Origin: Bacteroidota bacterium
Lineage (GTDB): Bacteria; Bacteroidota; Ignavibacteria; UBA10030; F1-140-MAGs086
Direction of reading: 5' to 3'
Assembly (NCBI GenBank): GCA_005792205.1
Contig: SXSO01000056.1
Coordinates: 1-14,075, forward strand
DNA: 14,075 bases
Positions within the stretch are counted from its first letter, which is position 1; the number at the start of each line of letters is the position of its first letter. This document shows, piece after piece, positions 1 through 8,120 of this stretch. The translations under genes were made by a program, and so were the position numbers. Below the pieces are notes generated by a model. That model was not told the origin of the DNA and did no database searches. It saw nothing but the letters and a program-made list of their open reading frames with translations.

Positions 1-771
1 CAACAAATTCCTCCTCGCTTTGTAAATGACGAACTTGGAAGATTAATTTCAACAATAAACGATATGTTGATTCGGCTTCAAAATTCATTTGAACTTACAC
101 AAATGTTTTCAATTGATGCTTCACATGAACTTAGAACTCCACTTACAATCATTCGTGGAGAAATTGAAACTACATTAAATGAAACTGATGTTGAAAAACT
201 CAAAGAAACTTTTTCATCTATTCATGAAGAAACATTACGAATGCAATCTATAATTGATTCATTGATGTTAATTGCAAGAACTGATTATAGACAGTATAAA
301 CCTAATTGGGAAAATGTACAATTGAATTCTATCATTGAAGAATTATTTGAAGATGTGACTATTTTAGCAAACAAAAAAAGTATTGAAATTCAACTTTTAA
401 AAAATGATGAATTTATAATTATTGCGGATTTAGTGCGACTGCGACAACTGTTATTGAACTTAACTGATAATGCAATAAAATATACTCCCGAATGTGGAAA
501 AGTTTTTATTTCATCTGAACATGAAAAAGATTTTGCTGTTATTAAAATTAAAGACACGGGAATTGGAATTCCAAAAAATGAACTTCCAAAAATTTTCAAC
601 CGATTTTATCGTGTTGATAAAGCACGTTCAAGAGAACTTGGTGGAAGTGGTTTGGGACTTTCAATTGCAAAATGGATTGTGCATCTACATAATGGACGAA
701 TTGAAGTTCAAAGTATTGTTGAACAAGGTACAACTTTTACAATAAAACTTCCAATAAATCAACCAACATAA
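1..771 (+). CDS. Sensor histidine kinase, C-terminal part (5' truncated by window edge)
   Basis: Reading frame 1 is open from base 1, so the gene starts upstream of the window; 256 residues are visible. The first ~25 residues (DELGRLISTINDML) look like the end of a HAMP linker. The dimerisation/phospho-acceptor box ASHELRTPLT follows, with the predicted phosphorylated His at residue 42 of this fragment. The HATPase_c domain shows an N-box (LLNLTDNAIKYTP), G1 box (DTGIGIP), F-box (IFNRFYR) and G2 box (GGSGLGLSIAK). It should be a membrane kinase that phosphorylates a response regulator, probably encoded just upstream. The box sequences resemble the heavy-metal/CusS-type kinases, but the sensor domain is missing, so the stimulus cannot be named. 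The stop lies only 15 bp before mutS, so read-through transcription into mutS is likely. Confidence 0.93.
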   Translation, partial: QQIPPRFVNDELGRLISTINDMLIRLQNSFELTQMFSIDASHELRTPLTIIRGEIETTLNETDVEKLKETFSSIHEETLRMQSIIDSLMLIARTDYRQYKPNWENVQLNSIIEELFEDVTILANKKSIEIQLLKNDEFIIIADLVRLRQLLLNLTDNAIKYTPECGKVFISSEHEKDFAVIKIKDTGIGIPKNELPKIFNRFYRVDKARSRELGGSGLGLSIAKWIVHLHNGRIEVQSIVEQGTTFTIKLPINQPT

Positions 772-786
772 TTTACTCATTCTGAA

Positions 787-3381
787 ATGTCAAACGAAAC
801 TAATTTCACTCCTTTGATGAAACAATATTATGAAGTGAAAGCAAAGCATAAAAATGCAATTTTGCTTTTTCGTATGGGAGATTTTTATGAAACATTTAAT
901 GAAGATGCAAAAGTTACAGCAAGTGTTTTAGGAATTACGCTTACAAAAAGAGGAAAAAAAAATTTGGAAGAAATTCTACTTGCGGGATTTCCATATCACG
1001 TTTTAGATACATATTTGCCGAAACTTTTGAAAGCTGGACTTAAAGTTGCAATTTGCGAACAAATGGAAAATCCTAAATTTGCAAAAGGAATAGTAAAACG
1101 AGATGTTGTTGAAGTTTTATCTTCGGGAATAAATTTTTCAGATAAAGTTTTAGAAACAAAAAAAAATAATTTTTTGTGTGCAATTTATCTTCCTTCACAA
1201 ATTTTAAAAAGTGAAGATACAATTGGAATCTCTTTTATTGATGTTTCAACTTCAGATTTTTTTTGCAACGAAATTTCACTTCACAATTTACCAGATGAAT
1301 TACAAAATTATTTTCCTTCTGAAATTTTAATTCAAAAAGAAAACTTTGAAATAATAAAGCACTATTTAAAAAACAATACAAATTTTAACTTCACCAAACT
1401 TGATGAATGGGTATTCAGTTTTGATTATACAAAAGAATTACTTACAACACAATTTCAAACAAAAAACTTAAAAGGATTTGGAATTGAAAATTTGAAATTG
1501 GGAATTATTTCAAGTGGAACCATTTTACACTATTTGAACGAAAATCAAAAAGGAAATATTTCACATATAAAAAAAATTTCTGCAATTGAAACCAAAAATT
1601 TTGTAGAAATTCCAACTTCAACTCAAAGAAATTTGGAACTTATTTTTCCACTCAATTCAAATAATGAGAACTCAACTTTAATATCTGTTTTGGATAAAAC
1701 ATCAACTCCAATGGGAAGTAGAATGTTAAAAATGTGGATTATAAAACCATTGAAAAATTTGGAGAAAATTAACTTACGATTAAATTCAATTGAGTTTTTA
1801 TCAAAAGAAAATAGTTTGAGAAAAAAAAATTTAAATTTACTTTTGCAGTTTGGAGATTTGGAAAGATTAAATTCAAAAATTTGCACACGAAGAGCAAATC
1901 CAAAAGATGTTTTAAATTTAAAAATAAGTTTGAATTTAATTTCTGAAATTAAAATTCAACTTCAAAACACAAATTTTCTTTTAAAAAAAATTTTTGATAA
2001 CATAAAAGAACTTAACGATTTACAAAATTTTTTATTTAACACAATTGAAGAAAACGCTCCACTAAATATTTCTGATGGCAATGTTATAAAAAGTGGATTT
2101 AATGTTGAACTTGACGAACTTAAAGAAATATCTCGTTCTGGAAAAAAATGGATTGCAAATCTTCAACAAAAAGAACGAGAACAAACACAAATCAATTCTC
2201 TAAAAATTGGATTCAACAATATTTTTGGCTATTATATTGAAGTTACAAACACACATAAAAATAAAGTTCCACAACATTATATCAAAAAACTAACAATGAC
2301 AAATGCGGAAAGATTTGTAACTGAAGAATTAAAAAATTATGAAGAAAAAATTTTAAATGCTGAAGAAAAAATTTTAGAAATTGAAACAAAAATTTTCAAT
2401 GATATTTTAACTGAAATTTCAAAATTTGCATCTGAAATTCAAGAAAATGCAAAACTAATTGCAACTCTTGATATATTGATTTCATTGACTGAGGTTGCAA
2501 TATCAAATAATTATGTGAAACCAATTGTAGATGAAAGCAACATAATTGATATAAAAAAAGGACGACATCCAGTAATTGAAAAACTTTTGCCAATTGGAGA
2601 AAACTATATTCCAAATGATGTTTTTTTAGATTCAAAAACTCAGCAGTTGATTTTAATTACAGGACCTAATATGAGTGGTAAATCAAGTTTTTTGCGACAA
2701 GTTGGATTGATTACTTTGATGAGTTTGTGTGGAAGTTTTGTTCCTGCAGAAAGTGCAAAAATTTCAGTTGTAGATAAAATTTTTACACGAGTTGGTGCAA
2801 GTGATAATATAGCTCAAGGTGAAAGTACATTTCTTGTTGAAATGCAAGAAGCATCTCTTATTTCAAACACGGCAACAAAAAAAAGTTTGATTCTATTGGA
2901 TGAAATTGGAAGAGGAACTTCAACATTTGATGGAATTTCAATCGCATGGTCAATTTCTGAATTTATTCATGAAAAAATTGGAGCGAAAACACTTTTTGCT
3001 ACACATTATCACGAACTAAATGAACTTGCTCAAAAATTTCCACGAATAAAAAATTTCAAAGTTGATGTAAAAGAATATGGTGAAAAGGTAATTTTTTTAC
3101 ACAAAGTAACAAGTGGTTTTGCCGATCATTCCTATGGAATAAATGTTGCAAAAATGGCAGGACTTCCAAATGAAATTATAGAAAGAGCAAAAGAAATTTT
3201 ATTCAACTTGGAAAAAAGCGAACTCATAATTCACAGCGATGATAAAAATTGCCAAACTACTTTATTTGAAATGGTAGATGATAAATTACGAGATGAAATA
3301 AAAAAAATTGATGTAGATAAATTAACTCCTCTTGAAGCACTAAAAATAATTTTTGAATTGAAGAAAAAAATTTCAAATTAG
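787..3381 (+). CDS. mutS: DNA mismatch repair protein MutS
   Basis: 864 residues, the normal length for bacterial MutS1. The protein binds base mismatches and small loops and recruits MutL. The N-terminal mismatch-reading domain carries the Phe-x-Glu motif (GDFYETF, Phe33 and Glu35) that stacks on the mismatch. The C-terminal ABC-type ATPase has Walker A GPNMSGKSS at 626-634, Walker B LLDE with Asp705-Glu706, and the family signature DEIGRGTSTFDG; a conserved ATHYHEL motif follows. The C-terminus (about 810-864) is the usual helix-rich tail. No frameshift or missing motif is seen, so it should be active. The ATG follows the kinase stop by 15 bp, and the 3' end overlaps the convergent dihydroorotate dehydrogenase gene by 9 bp. 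mutL is not in the window. The gene contains several runs of eight or nine A. Confidence 0.98.
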   Translation: MSNETNFTPLMKQYYEVKAKHKNAILLFRMGDFYETFNEDAKVTASVLGITLTKRGKKNLEEILLAGFPYHVLDTYLPKLLKAGLKVAICEQMENPKFAKGIVKRDVVEVLSSGINFSDKVLETKKNNFLCAIYLPSQILKSEDTIGISFIDVSTSDFFCNEISLHNLPDELQNYFPSEILIQKENFEIIKHYLKNNTNFNFTKLDEWVFSFDYTKELLTTQFQTKNLKGFGIENLKLGIISSGTILHYLNENQKGNISHIKKISAIETKNFVEIPTSTQRNLELIFPLNSNNENSTLISVLDKTSTPMGSRMLKMWIIKPLKNLEKINLRLNSIEFLSKENSLRKKNLNLLLQFGDLERLNSKICTRRANPKDVLNLKISLNLISEIKIQLQNTNFLLKKIFDNIKELNDLQNFLFNTIEENAPLNISDGNVIKSGFNVELDELKEISRSGKKWIANLQQKEREQTQINSLKIGFNNIFGYYIEVTNTHKNKVPQHYIKKLTMTNAERFVTEELKNYEEKILNAEEKILEIETKIFNDILTEISKFASEIQENAKLIATLDILISLTEVAISNNYVKPIVDESNIIDIKKGRHPVIEKLLPIGENYIPNDVFLDSKTQQLILITGPNMSGKSSFLRQVGLITLMSLCGSFVPAESAKISVVDKIFTRVGASDNIAQGESTFLVEMQEASLISNTATKKSLILLDEIGRGTSTFDGISIAWSISEFIHEKIGAKTLFATHYHELNELAQKFPRIKNFKVDVKEYGEKVIFLHKVTSGFADHSYGINVAKMAGLPNEIIERAKEILFNLEKSELIIHSDDKNCQTTLFEMVDDKLRDEIKKIDVDKLTPLEALKIIFELKKKISN

Positions 3382-4299
3382 TTTTAACTTTCCAATTACA
3401 TCGTCTATTGTTTTATAATTTTTTTGTTTAAGAATTTCTCTCAATTCATTTTCAATTCTTTCAAAACACTTCGCTCCTTCTTCAACAAATGTAGTTCCAA
3501 TTTGAACAGCACTTGCTCCACAAAGTAAAAATTCAAACACGTCGATTCCTGTTTCAATTCCACCAACACCAATGATTGCAATATTTTTATTGAGTAATTC
3601 AAAAAATTTTCTAACATTTGCTAATGCTGTTGGTTTTACATATTTCCCTCCAATTCCACCAAATCCACCTTTGGGTTTTATCACAACAGATTCGCTTTCG
3701 ATATCAACAAATAAACCATTTCCAATTGAATTTATACAAGTTACAAAAGAAAGAGGAAATTGATTTAAAATTTTTGCAACTTCTTCAAAGTGGACAAAAT
3801 CAAAATATGGAGGGAGTTTTACTCCAAGTTTTTTTTTATTGAATTCAAAAGTTTTTTCAAGTAAAATTTTAGTTTGAATAAAATCATATCCAACTTGTGG
3901 TTTTCCAATTATATTGGGACAAGATAAATTTAACTCAATAAAATCAATATCAGAAATAGAATTTATTTCTTTGATAATTTTTATATTATCGCTTTCAGAT
4001 AAACCTGAAACACTCACAATATATGGTTTCCCGTTTTTTTTTAATTCACTCGCAAATTCAATATATTTTTTGTATCCCAAATTTGGAATTCCCATTGAAT
4101 TTATTGAACCAAATGGAAGTTTTTTATATCGTGGAAATTCATTGCCATTTCTAAATTCAAGAGTTGAGGATTTAGAAACTATTGCTGACGATTTAGATTT
4201 TCCAAGTTCAATAAGTTCGTCATAAGTTTCACATCTTGCTCCTGATGCATTCATCAAACAAGAAGAAAAATTTACACCATTAATTTTTGTTTCAAGCAT
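3373..4299 (-). CDS. pyrD: Dihydroorotate dehydrogenase, class 1A (fumarate-type)
   Basis: 308 residues. It oxidises dihydroorotate to orotate in pyrimidine synthesis using FMN. Several stretches match what I know of the Lactococcus lactis class 1A enzyme PyrDA: SKSSTLEFRNGN, LGVKLPPYFDFVHF, INSIGNGLF, ESVVIKPKGGFGGIGG and KPTALANVR. The active-site loop ELNLSCPN has Cys127, the catalytic base of class 1 enzymes; class 2 enzymes have Ser there. The phosphate-binding GVGGIETG and LLCGASAVQIGT motifs are present. There is no N-terminal membrane helix, so it should be cytosolic. Class 1A enzymes are homodimers that pass electrons to soluble fumarate; class 1B enzymes need a PyrK partner, and no pyrK is adjacent. 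The start lies 8 bp after the stop of the upstream dehydrogenase, suggesting co-transcription. The assignment to 1A over 1B is from remembered motif similarity, not from an alignment. Confidence 0.93.
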   Translation of the reverse strand: MLETKINGVNFSSCLMNASGARCETYDELIELGKSKSSAIVSKSSTLEFRNGNEFPRYKKLPFGSINSMGIPNLGYKKYIEFASELKKNGKPYIVSVSGLSESDNIKIIKEINSISDIDFIELNLSCPNIIGKPQVGYDFIQTKILLEKTFEFNKKKLGVKLPPYFDFVHFEEVAKILNQFPLSFVTCINSIGNGLFVDIESESVVIKPKGGFGGIGGKYVKPTALANVRKFFELLNKNIAIIGVGGIETGIDVFEFLLCGASAVQIGTTFVEEGAKCFERIENELREILKQKNYKTIDDVIGKLKLI

Positions 4300-4307
4300 A
4301 ATTTTTT

Positions 4308-5159
4308 TTAGTAATTGTAAAAACCTATTTTTGTTTTTCTTCCAAGTTCATTTTTTTCTACTTTCCTTTTTTGAATTTCATTTGGACGAAATCTTTCTTC
4401 AAAATTACTTTGTTCATAAACTGATTTTGAAACTGCATAATTTATATCAATTCCTATTAAGTCCATTAGTTCAAATGGTCCCATTTTAAAACCTCCTTCA
4501 AGTTTTACAATTTTATCAATCTCTTCGACTGTAGAAATTTTTTCTTCTAAAATTTTTAGAGATTCAAGATAAAATGGACGAGCAATTTTATTTACAATAA
4601 ATCCCGGTGAATCTTTTGCAGATACAGGAATTTTTCCAATGGATTTTGCAAAATTTATTATTGTTTCAATTGTTTCAAAAGATGTTTTTTCGCCTTTTAT
4701 AACTTCTACAAGTTTCATAAAAAATGCAGGATTGAAAAAATGAAGTCCTGCAATTCTATTTGAAAACATTGATGAAAATGCAATTTCTGAAATTGAAATT
4801 GAAGATGTGTTAGAAAGTAGAATCGTATCTTGAGAAACAATTTTTTCAAGTTGAAAAAAAAGTTGTTGCTTTAAACTTAAATCTTCAATAATTGCTTCAA
4901 TTACAATTTCACAATTTAAAAAATCATTTAGAGAATTTCCAATTTTAATTTTGGAAAATATTTTTTCTCCTTCATCCTTTGAAATTTTCTCTTTCAAAAT
5001 ACTTGTTTCAATTTCTCTTTCTAAAATTTTAAATCCATTTTTCAAACTTTCGTTAGAATTATCAAACACAACTACTTCATAGTTATATTTTGCACATGAA
5101 AGAGCAATGCCTCTTCCCATTGTTCCAAAACCAATTATACCAACTTTTTTCACTTTCAA
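4308..5159 (-). CDS. 3-hydroxyacyl-CoA dehydrogenase (3-hydroxybutyryl-CoA dehydrogenase / PaaH-like)
   Basis: 283 residues, the length of single-domain Hbd/PaaH-type enzymes. It oxidises an L-3-hydroxyacyl-CoA with NAD+. The N-terminal Rossmann fold has the dinucleotide motif GIIGFGTMGRG (Gly10, Gly12, Gly15). The catalytic set is complete: Ser119 (SNTSS), His140 (GLHFFNP), Glu152 (LVEVI) and Asn190 (PGFIVNK), with the same spacings (21, 12, 38) as in the human mitochondrial enzyme. The C-terminal dimerisation domain includes GPFELMDLIGID. It is divergent from paaA, so 3-hydroxyadipyl-CoA oxidation in phenylacetate breakdown (PaaH) is a sensible guess, but general 3-hydroxybutyryl-CoA metabolism is equally compatible with the sequence. 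It is probably first in a two-gene operon with pyrD. A perfect 22-bp palindrome lies 14 bp upstream of its start codon. Confidence 0.95.
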   Translation of the reverse strand: MKVKKVGIIGFGTMGRGIALSCAKYNYEVVVFDNSNESLKNGFKILEREIETSILKEKISKDEGEKIFSKIKIGNSLNDFLNCEIVIEAIIEDLSLKQQLFFQLEKIVSQDTILLSNTSSISISEIAFSSMFSNRIAGLHFFNPAFFMKLVEVIKGEKTSFETIETIINFAKSIGKIPVSAKDSPGFIVNKIARPFYLESLKILEEKISTVEEIDKIVKLEGGFKMGPFELMDLIGIDINYAVSKSVYEQSNFEERFRPNEIQKRKVEKNELGRKTKIGFYNY

Positions 5160-5173
5160 TTTTTTTTTAAAAT

Positions 5174-5195
5174 TTATGAAATTTAAATTTCATAA
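5174..5195. promoter_or_regulatory. Perfect 22-bp palindrome in the divergent hbd-like/paaA promoter region (candidate operator)
   Basis: Half-site TTATGAAATTT (5174-5184) is followed directly by its exact reverse complement AAATTTCATAA (5185-5195). It sits in the 67-bp gap between two divergent start codons, 14 bp from the dehydrogenase ATG and 31 bp from the paaA ATG. A symmetric site here could let one dimeric repressor control both transcription units. Phenylacetate genes are known to be controlled by effector-responsive repressors (PaaX of the GntR-like group, PaaR of the TetR family), but no regulator gene is visible nearby, so the binding protein is unknown. AT-richness raises the chance of random palindromes, but a perfect 22-mer is still unlikely by chance. 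Confidence 0.5.
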
Positions 5196-5226
5196 TTCTT
5201 TTTTTAAATTTGAAAAAAATTTTTTA

Positions 5227-6171
5227 ATGATAAATGAAGAATTAGAACTCCAAAAGTTTGAGCAAAAAATTGCAAATGGCGAAAAAATAGAACCAAAGGA
5301 TTGGATGCCAGAAAAATATCGCAAACAATTAATAAGAATGATTGCTCAACATGCTCATTCAGAAATTGTTGGAATGTTACCAGAAGGAAATTGGATAACA
5401 AGAGCACCATCACTTCGCAGAAAAATGGTTTTACTTGCAAAGGTTCAAGACGAAGGTGGTCATGGACTTTATCTTTATAGTGCTGCTGAAACTTTAGGGG
5501 CTGATAGAAAAGATTTGATTGAAGCATTGCTCAATGGAAAAATGAAATACTCAAACATTTTCAATTATCCAACTTTAAGTTGGGCAGATATTGGAATCAT
5601 TGGATGGTTAGTGGATGGCGCTGCAATTGTAAATCAAACAATGTTAGCAAAATGTTCTTATGGTCCATATTCGCGAGCAATGATTAGAATTTGTAAAGAG
5701 GAAAATTTTCACAAACGACAAGGTTATGAAAATGTTTCTGTTTTAGCACAAGGAAATGCAAAACAAAAACAAATGGTTCAAGATGCTTTGAATCGTTGGT
5801 GGTGGCAAACACTTATGATGTTTGGACCTCATGATGAAAATTCCACAAACACTGTTGATTTAATGCGATGGAAAATAAAACTTGAAACAAACGATTCATT
5901 GCGACAAAGATTTATCAACTTAACAATTCCACAAGCATATGCAATAGGACTTACAATTCCTGATAATGATTTAAAGTATAACGAGAAAACTCAAAATTGG
6001 GAAATTGGAAAAATAAATTTTGACGAACTTTACAACGTGATAAATGGAAATGGACCTTGTAATAGAATTAGAATTGCCGAAAGAAAAAAATCTTACGAAG
6101 AAGGAAATTGGGTTAGAATTGCAGCAGAAAATTATGCACTAAAAAATAAAAATAATTATGGCACAAAATAA
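5227..6171 (+). CDS. paaA: 1,2-phenylacetyl-CoA epoxidase, catalytic subunit PaaA
   Basis: 314 residues from the chosen ATG. PaaA is the di-iron subunit that inserts one O2-derived oxygen into the aromatic ring of phenylacetyl-CoA. The protein is near-identical in pattern to E. coli PaaA: EPKDWMPEKYRK, HAHSEIVGMLPEGNWITRAP, KVQDEGGHGLYLYSAAETLG and FNYPTLSWADIGIIGWLVDGA. Predicted iron ligands are Glu46 plus two ExxH motifs, Glu76-His79 and Glu159-His162. The frame is open further back to 5107, but that extension would overlap the divergent dehydrogenase gene and has no family counterpart; the start at 5227 matches the E. coli N-terminus (FEQ-IA...EP-DWMP). It is the first gene of paaABCDI and overlaps paaB by 14 bp. 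Confidence 0.97.
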   Translation: MINEELELQKFEQKIANGEKIEPKDWMPEKYRKQLIRMIAQHAHSEIVGMLPEGNWITRAPSLRRKMVLLAKVQDEGGHGLYLYSAAETLGADRKDLIEALLNGKMKYSNIFNYPTLSWADIGIIGWLVDGAAIVNQTMLAKCSYGPYSRAMIRICKEENFHKRQGYENVSVLAQGNAKQKQMVQDALNRWWWQTLMMFGPHDENSTNTVDLMRWKIKLETNDSLRQRFINLTIPQAYAIGLTIPDNDLKYNEKTQNWEIGKINFDELYNVINGNGPCNRIRIAERKKSYEEGNWVRIAAENYALKNKNNYGTK

Positions 6172-6463
6172 AATTGATACAGAACTATATCTTTGGGAAG
6201 TTTTTGTTCAAGATAAATTTGGTGAACCATTCACTCATTGTGGAAGTGTTCATGCAAGCGATTCTGAAATGGCTTTGCAAAACGCAAGAGATGCTTATTC
6301 AAGAAGAAACGAAGCAAAAACTATTTGGATTGTAAAATCATCTGAAATTATTTCTACAACTCCAAGTGATGAAGGTCCATTTTTTGAACCTTCAAACGAT
6401 AAAATTTATCGTCATCCACAATTTTATACAATTCCTAAATCGGTAAAAGACAAATTGTTTTAA
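6158..6463 (+). CDS. paaB: 1,2-phenylacetyl-CoA epoxidase, subunit PaaB
   Basis: 101 residues, as expected for PaaB, a small structural subunit of the epoxidase that bridges PaaA-PaaC heterodimers. Family-typical stretches are LYLWEVFVQDKFGEPFTHCGSVHA (residues about 10-33), MALQNARDAYSRRNE, IWIVKSSEI and the C-terminal YRHPQFYTIP. No catalytic residues are expected. The ATG lies inside the end of paaA (14-bp overlap) and paaC begins 3 bp after the stop, so the three genes are almost certainly translated from one transcript. The N-terminus is a few residues longer than in E. coli. Confidence 0.96.
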   Translation: MAQNKIDTELYLWEVFVQDKFGEPFTHCGSVHASDSEMALQNARDAYSRRNEAKTIWIVKSSEIISTTPSDEGPFFEPSNDKIYRHPQFYTIPKSVKDKLF

Positions 6464-6466
6464 TTT

Positions 6467-7234
6467 ATGTTTGAAAAAAAAATTGAAGAAAATCTTTTCC
6501 AATTGCTCGTTCAAATTGCTGATGATAAATTGATTTTAGGACATCGCCTTTCAGAATGGTGTGGACATGCTCCAATTTTAGAAGAAGATATCGCACTTGC
6601 AAACATTGCTTTGGATAACATTGGACAAGCAAATTCACTTTATCAAATTGCTGTAAAATTGGAAAATAAAAATCGTTCAGAAGATGAACTTGCATTTTTT
6701 AGAGATGAAAGAGAATTTAGAAATATTCAAATTGTTGAACTTCCAAAAGGCGATTTTGCTTTTACAATTGTACGCCAATTTTTGTATGACAATTTTAGTT
6801 TTTTACTTTTTCAAAAATTTTGCGATTCAAATTTTATTGAACTTTCTGATGTTTCAAAAAAAATTGTAAAAGAAATTTCTTACAACTTACGACATTCAAA
6901 AGAATGGATTCTACGACTTGGAATTGGAACAGAAGAAAGTAAATTCAATACTCAAAAAGCAATTGATAAAATTTGGGAATTTACAAATGAAATGTTTGAA
7001 TTTGGAAATGTAGAAAATTTTTTAATTGAAAAAAATATAATTCCAAATTTAGATACGATAAAAACTGATTGGGAATTAAGTGTAAAAAAAATTTTTGACA
7101 ACACAAACTTACAAATTCCAAATATTTCTTATTTTGCAAGTGGAGGAAGAAATGGATTTCACACAGAATATTTAGGATATTTACTTGCTGAAATGCAAAT
7201 TGTTGCTCGTTCAAATCCAAATGTAAAATGGTAA
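6467..7234 (+). CDS. paaC: 1,2-phenylacetyl-CoA epoxidase, subunit PaaC
   Basis: 255 residues, close to the E. coli length. PaaC is the ferritin-like but non-catalytic partner that dimerises with PaaA. Recognisable features are the N-terminal helix LLVQIADDKLILGHRLSEWCGHAP, LEEDIALANIALDNIGQA, an EDELAFFRDEREFRN segment, and RQFLYDNF before a helix with ISYNLRHSKEWILRLGIGTEES. The C-terminus contains GGRNGFHTEYLGYLLAEMQ, a known conserved end of PaaC. It starts 3 bp after paaB and overlaps paaD by 7 bp, consistent with tight translational coupling. Confidence 0.95.
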   Translation: MFEKKIEENLFQLLVQIADDKLILGHRLSEWCGHAPILEEDIALANIALDNIGQANSLYQIAVKLENKNRSEDELAFFRDEREFRNIQIVELPKGDFAFTIVRQFLYDNFSFLLFQKFCDSNFIELSDVSKKIVKEISYNLRHSKEWILRLGIGTEESKFNTQKAIDKIWEFTNEMFEFGNVENFLIEKNIIPNLDTIKTDWELSVKKIFDNTNLQIPNISYFASGGRNGFHTEYLGYLLAEMQIVARSNPNVKW

Positions 7235-7698
7235 AAAAAAAAGTTTTTGAAATACTTTCTCAAGTTTTTGATCCCGAAATTCCTGTTGTAAATATAGTTG
7301 AACTTGGAATTATCAAAGAAGTAATTTGTGAAAATAATTCAATTGAAATAAAAATTTCTCCAACATATTCGGGATGTCCAGCAATGAATATTATTGAAGA
7401 CGATATAAAATTTCAACTTCAAAAAAATGGATTTGAAAATATTGTTGTAACAAAAGTTTTTTCAAATTGGACAACTGAACTTCTCTCAAATGAAACAAAA
7501 GAAAAATTGAAATCATATGGAATTGCTCCACCAAATAGAATTAATGCTATTGAAATCAATAATGAAAAAAAAATTTTTTGTCCAAAATGCAATTCTTCAA
7601 AAACAAATTTAAAAAGCAAATACGGTTCAACTGCATGTAAATCATTTTACTATTGTGAAAATTGTTTAGAAATGTTTGAATATTTTAAAGAAACATAA
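7228..7698 (+). CDS. paaD: Phenylacetyl-CoA epoxidase assembly protein PaaD (DUF59/MIP18 family)
   Basis: 156 residues. PaaD belongs to the DUF59 (MIP18/SufT-like) group and is required for epoxidase activity, probably in metal-centre maturation. The N-terminal DUF59 domain shows DPEIPVVNIVELGII (residues 15-30) and PTYSGCPAM with Cys50. The PaaD-specific C-terminal zinc-ribbon-like part has Cys118-x2-Cys121, Cys137 and Cys143-x2-Cys146, ending in the typical FEYFK. All expected Cys are present. It overlaps the end of paaC by 7 bp and lies 11 bp before paaI. In many bacteria the next gene is paaE, the iron-sulfur flavin reductase; here it is not. Confidence 0.95.
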   Translation: MVKKKVFEILSQVFDPEIPVVNIVELGIIKEVICENNSIEIKISPTYSGCPAMNIIEDDIKFQLQKNGFENIVVTKVFSNWTTELLSNETKEKLKSYGIAPPNRINAIEINNEKKIFCPKCNSSKTNLKSKYGSTACKSFYYCENCLEMFEYFKET

Positions 7699-7709
7699 AT
7701 AACATAAAA

Positions 7710-8120
7710 ATGAAAACAGCAAAAAAAAATATCAACGCAATGTTAAAAAAAGATGCATTCAGCAAATGGCTTGGAATTAAAGTGATAGAAATAGTTTCTA
7801 AAAAAGTTACACTCAAAATGAAAGTGCGAAAAGAAATGTTAAATGGATTTTCAATTGCTCACGGTGGAATTACTTTTTCATTTGCTGATTCCGCTTTGGC
7901 ATTTGCTGCAAATAGTTACGAGAACATTGCTCTTGCAATTGATAATTCAATTTCATATACATCTCCCGTTTCGGAAAATGATATTTTAACTGCTGTTGCA
8001 AGAGAACTGAATTCAACAAAAAAAATTGGTGTCTATGAAGTAGTTGTTACAAATCAAAAAAAAATTACCGTCGCACATTTTAAAGGAACTGTTTACAGAA
8101 CAGAAAAAAAACACACCTAA
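7710..8120 (+). CDS. paaI: PaaI-type hotdog thioesterase (hydroxyphenylacetyl-CoA thioesterase)
   Basis: 136 residues, a single hotdog-fold domain. PaaI hydrolyses ring-hydroxylated or dead-end phenylacetyl-CoA intermediates, releasing trapped CoA. The key motif NGFSIAHGGITFSFADSALAFAANS carries Asn45, His51-Gly52 and Asp60, matching the PaaI pattern NG--HGG--F-LAD--FA-A-NS with the catalytic Asp on the central helix. The later VSENDILTAVARELNSTKKIGVYEV is the usual pair of strands. It follows paaD by 11 bp and is the last gene of the operon. The motif fit plus operon position makes PaaI better supported than a general acyl-CoA thioesterase. Confidence 0.93.
   Translation: MKTAKKNINAMLKKDAFSKWLGIKVIEIVSKKVTLKMKVRKEMLNGFSIAHGGITFSFADSALAFAANSYENIALAIDNSISYTSPVSENDILTAVARELNSTKKIGVYEVVVTNQKKITVAHFKGTVYRTEKKHT

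Noticed and set aside
3914..4225. 103-codon plus-strand frame opposite pyrD
   Set aside because: It is a shadow of the well-supported dihydroorotate dehydrogenase gene on the minus strand; the product has no recognisable motif.
5107..5226. 40-codon N-terminal extension of PaaA
   Set aside because: It overlaps the start of the divergent dehydrogenase gene, reads through the palindrome, and encodes a Phe/Lys-rich stretch absent from PaaA. The ATG at 5227 matches the known PaaA N-terminus.
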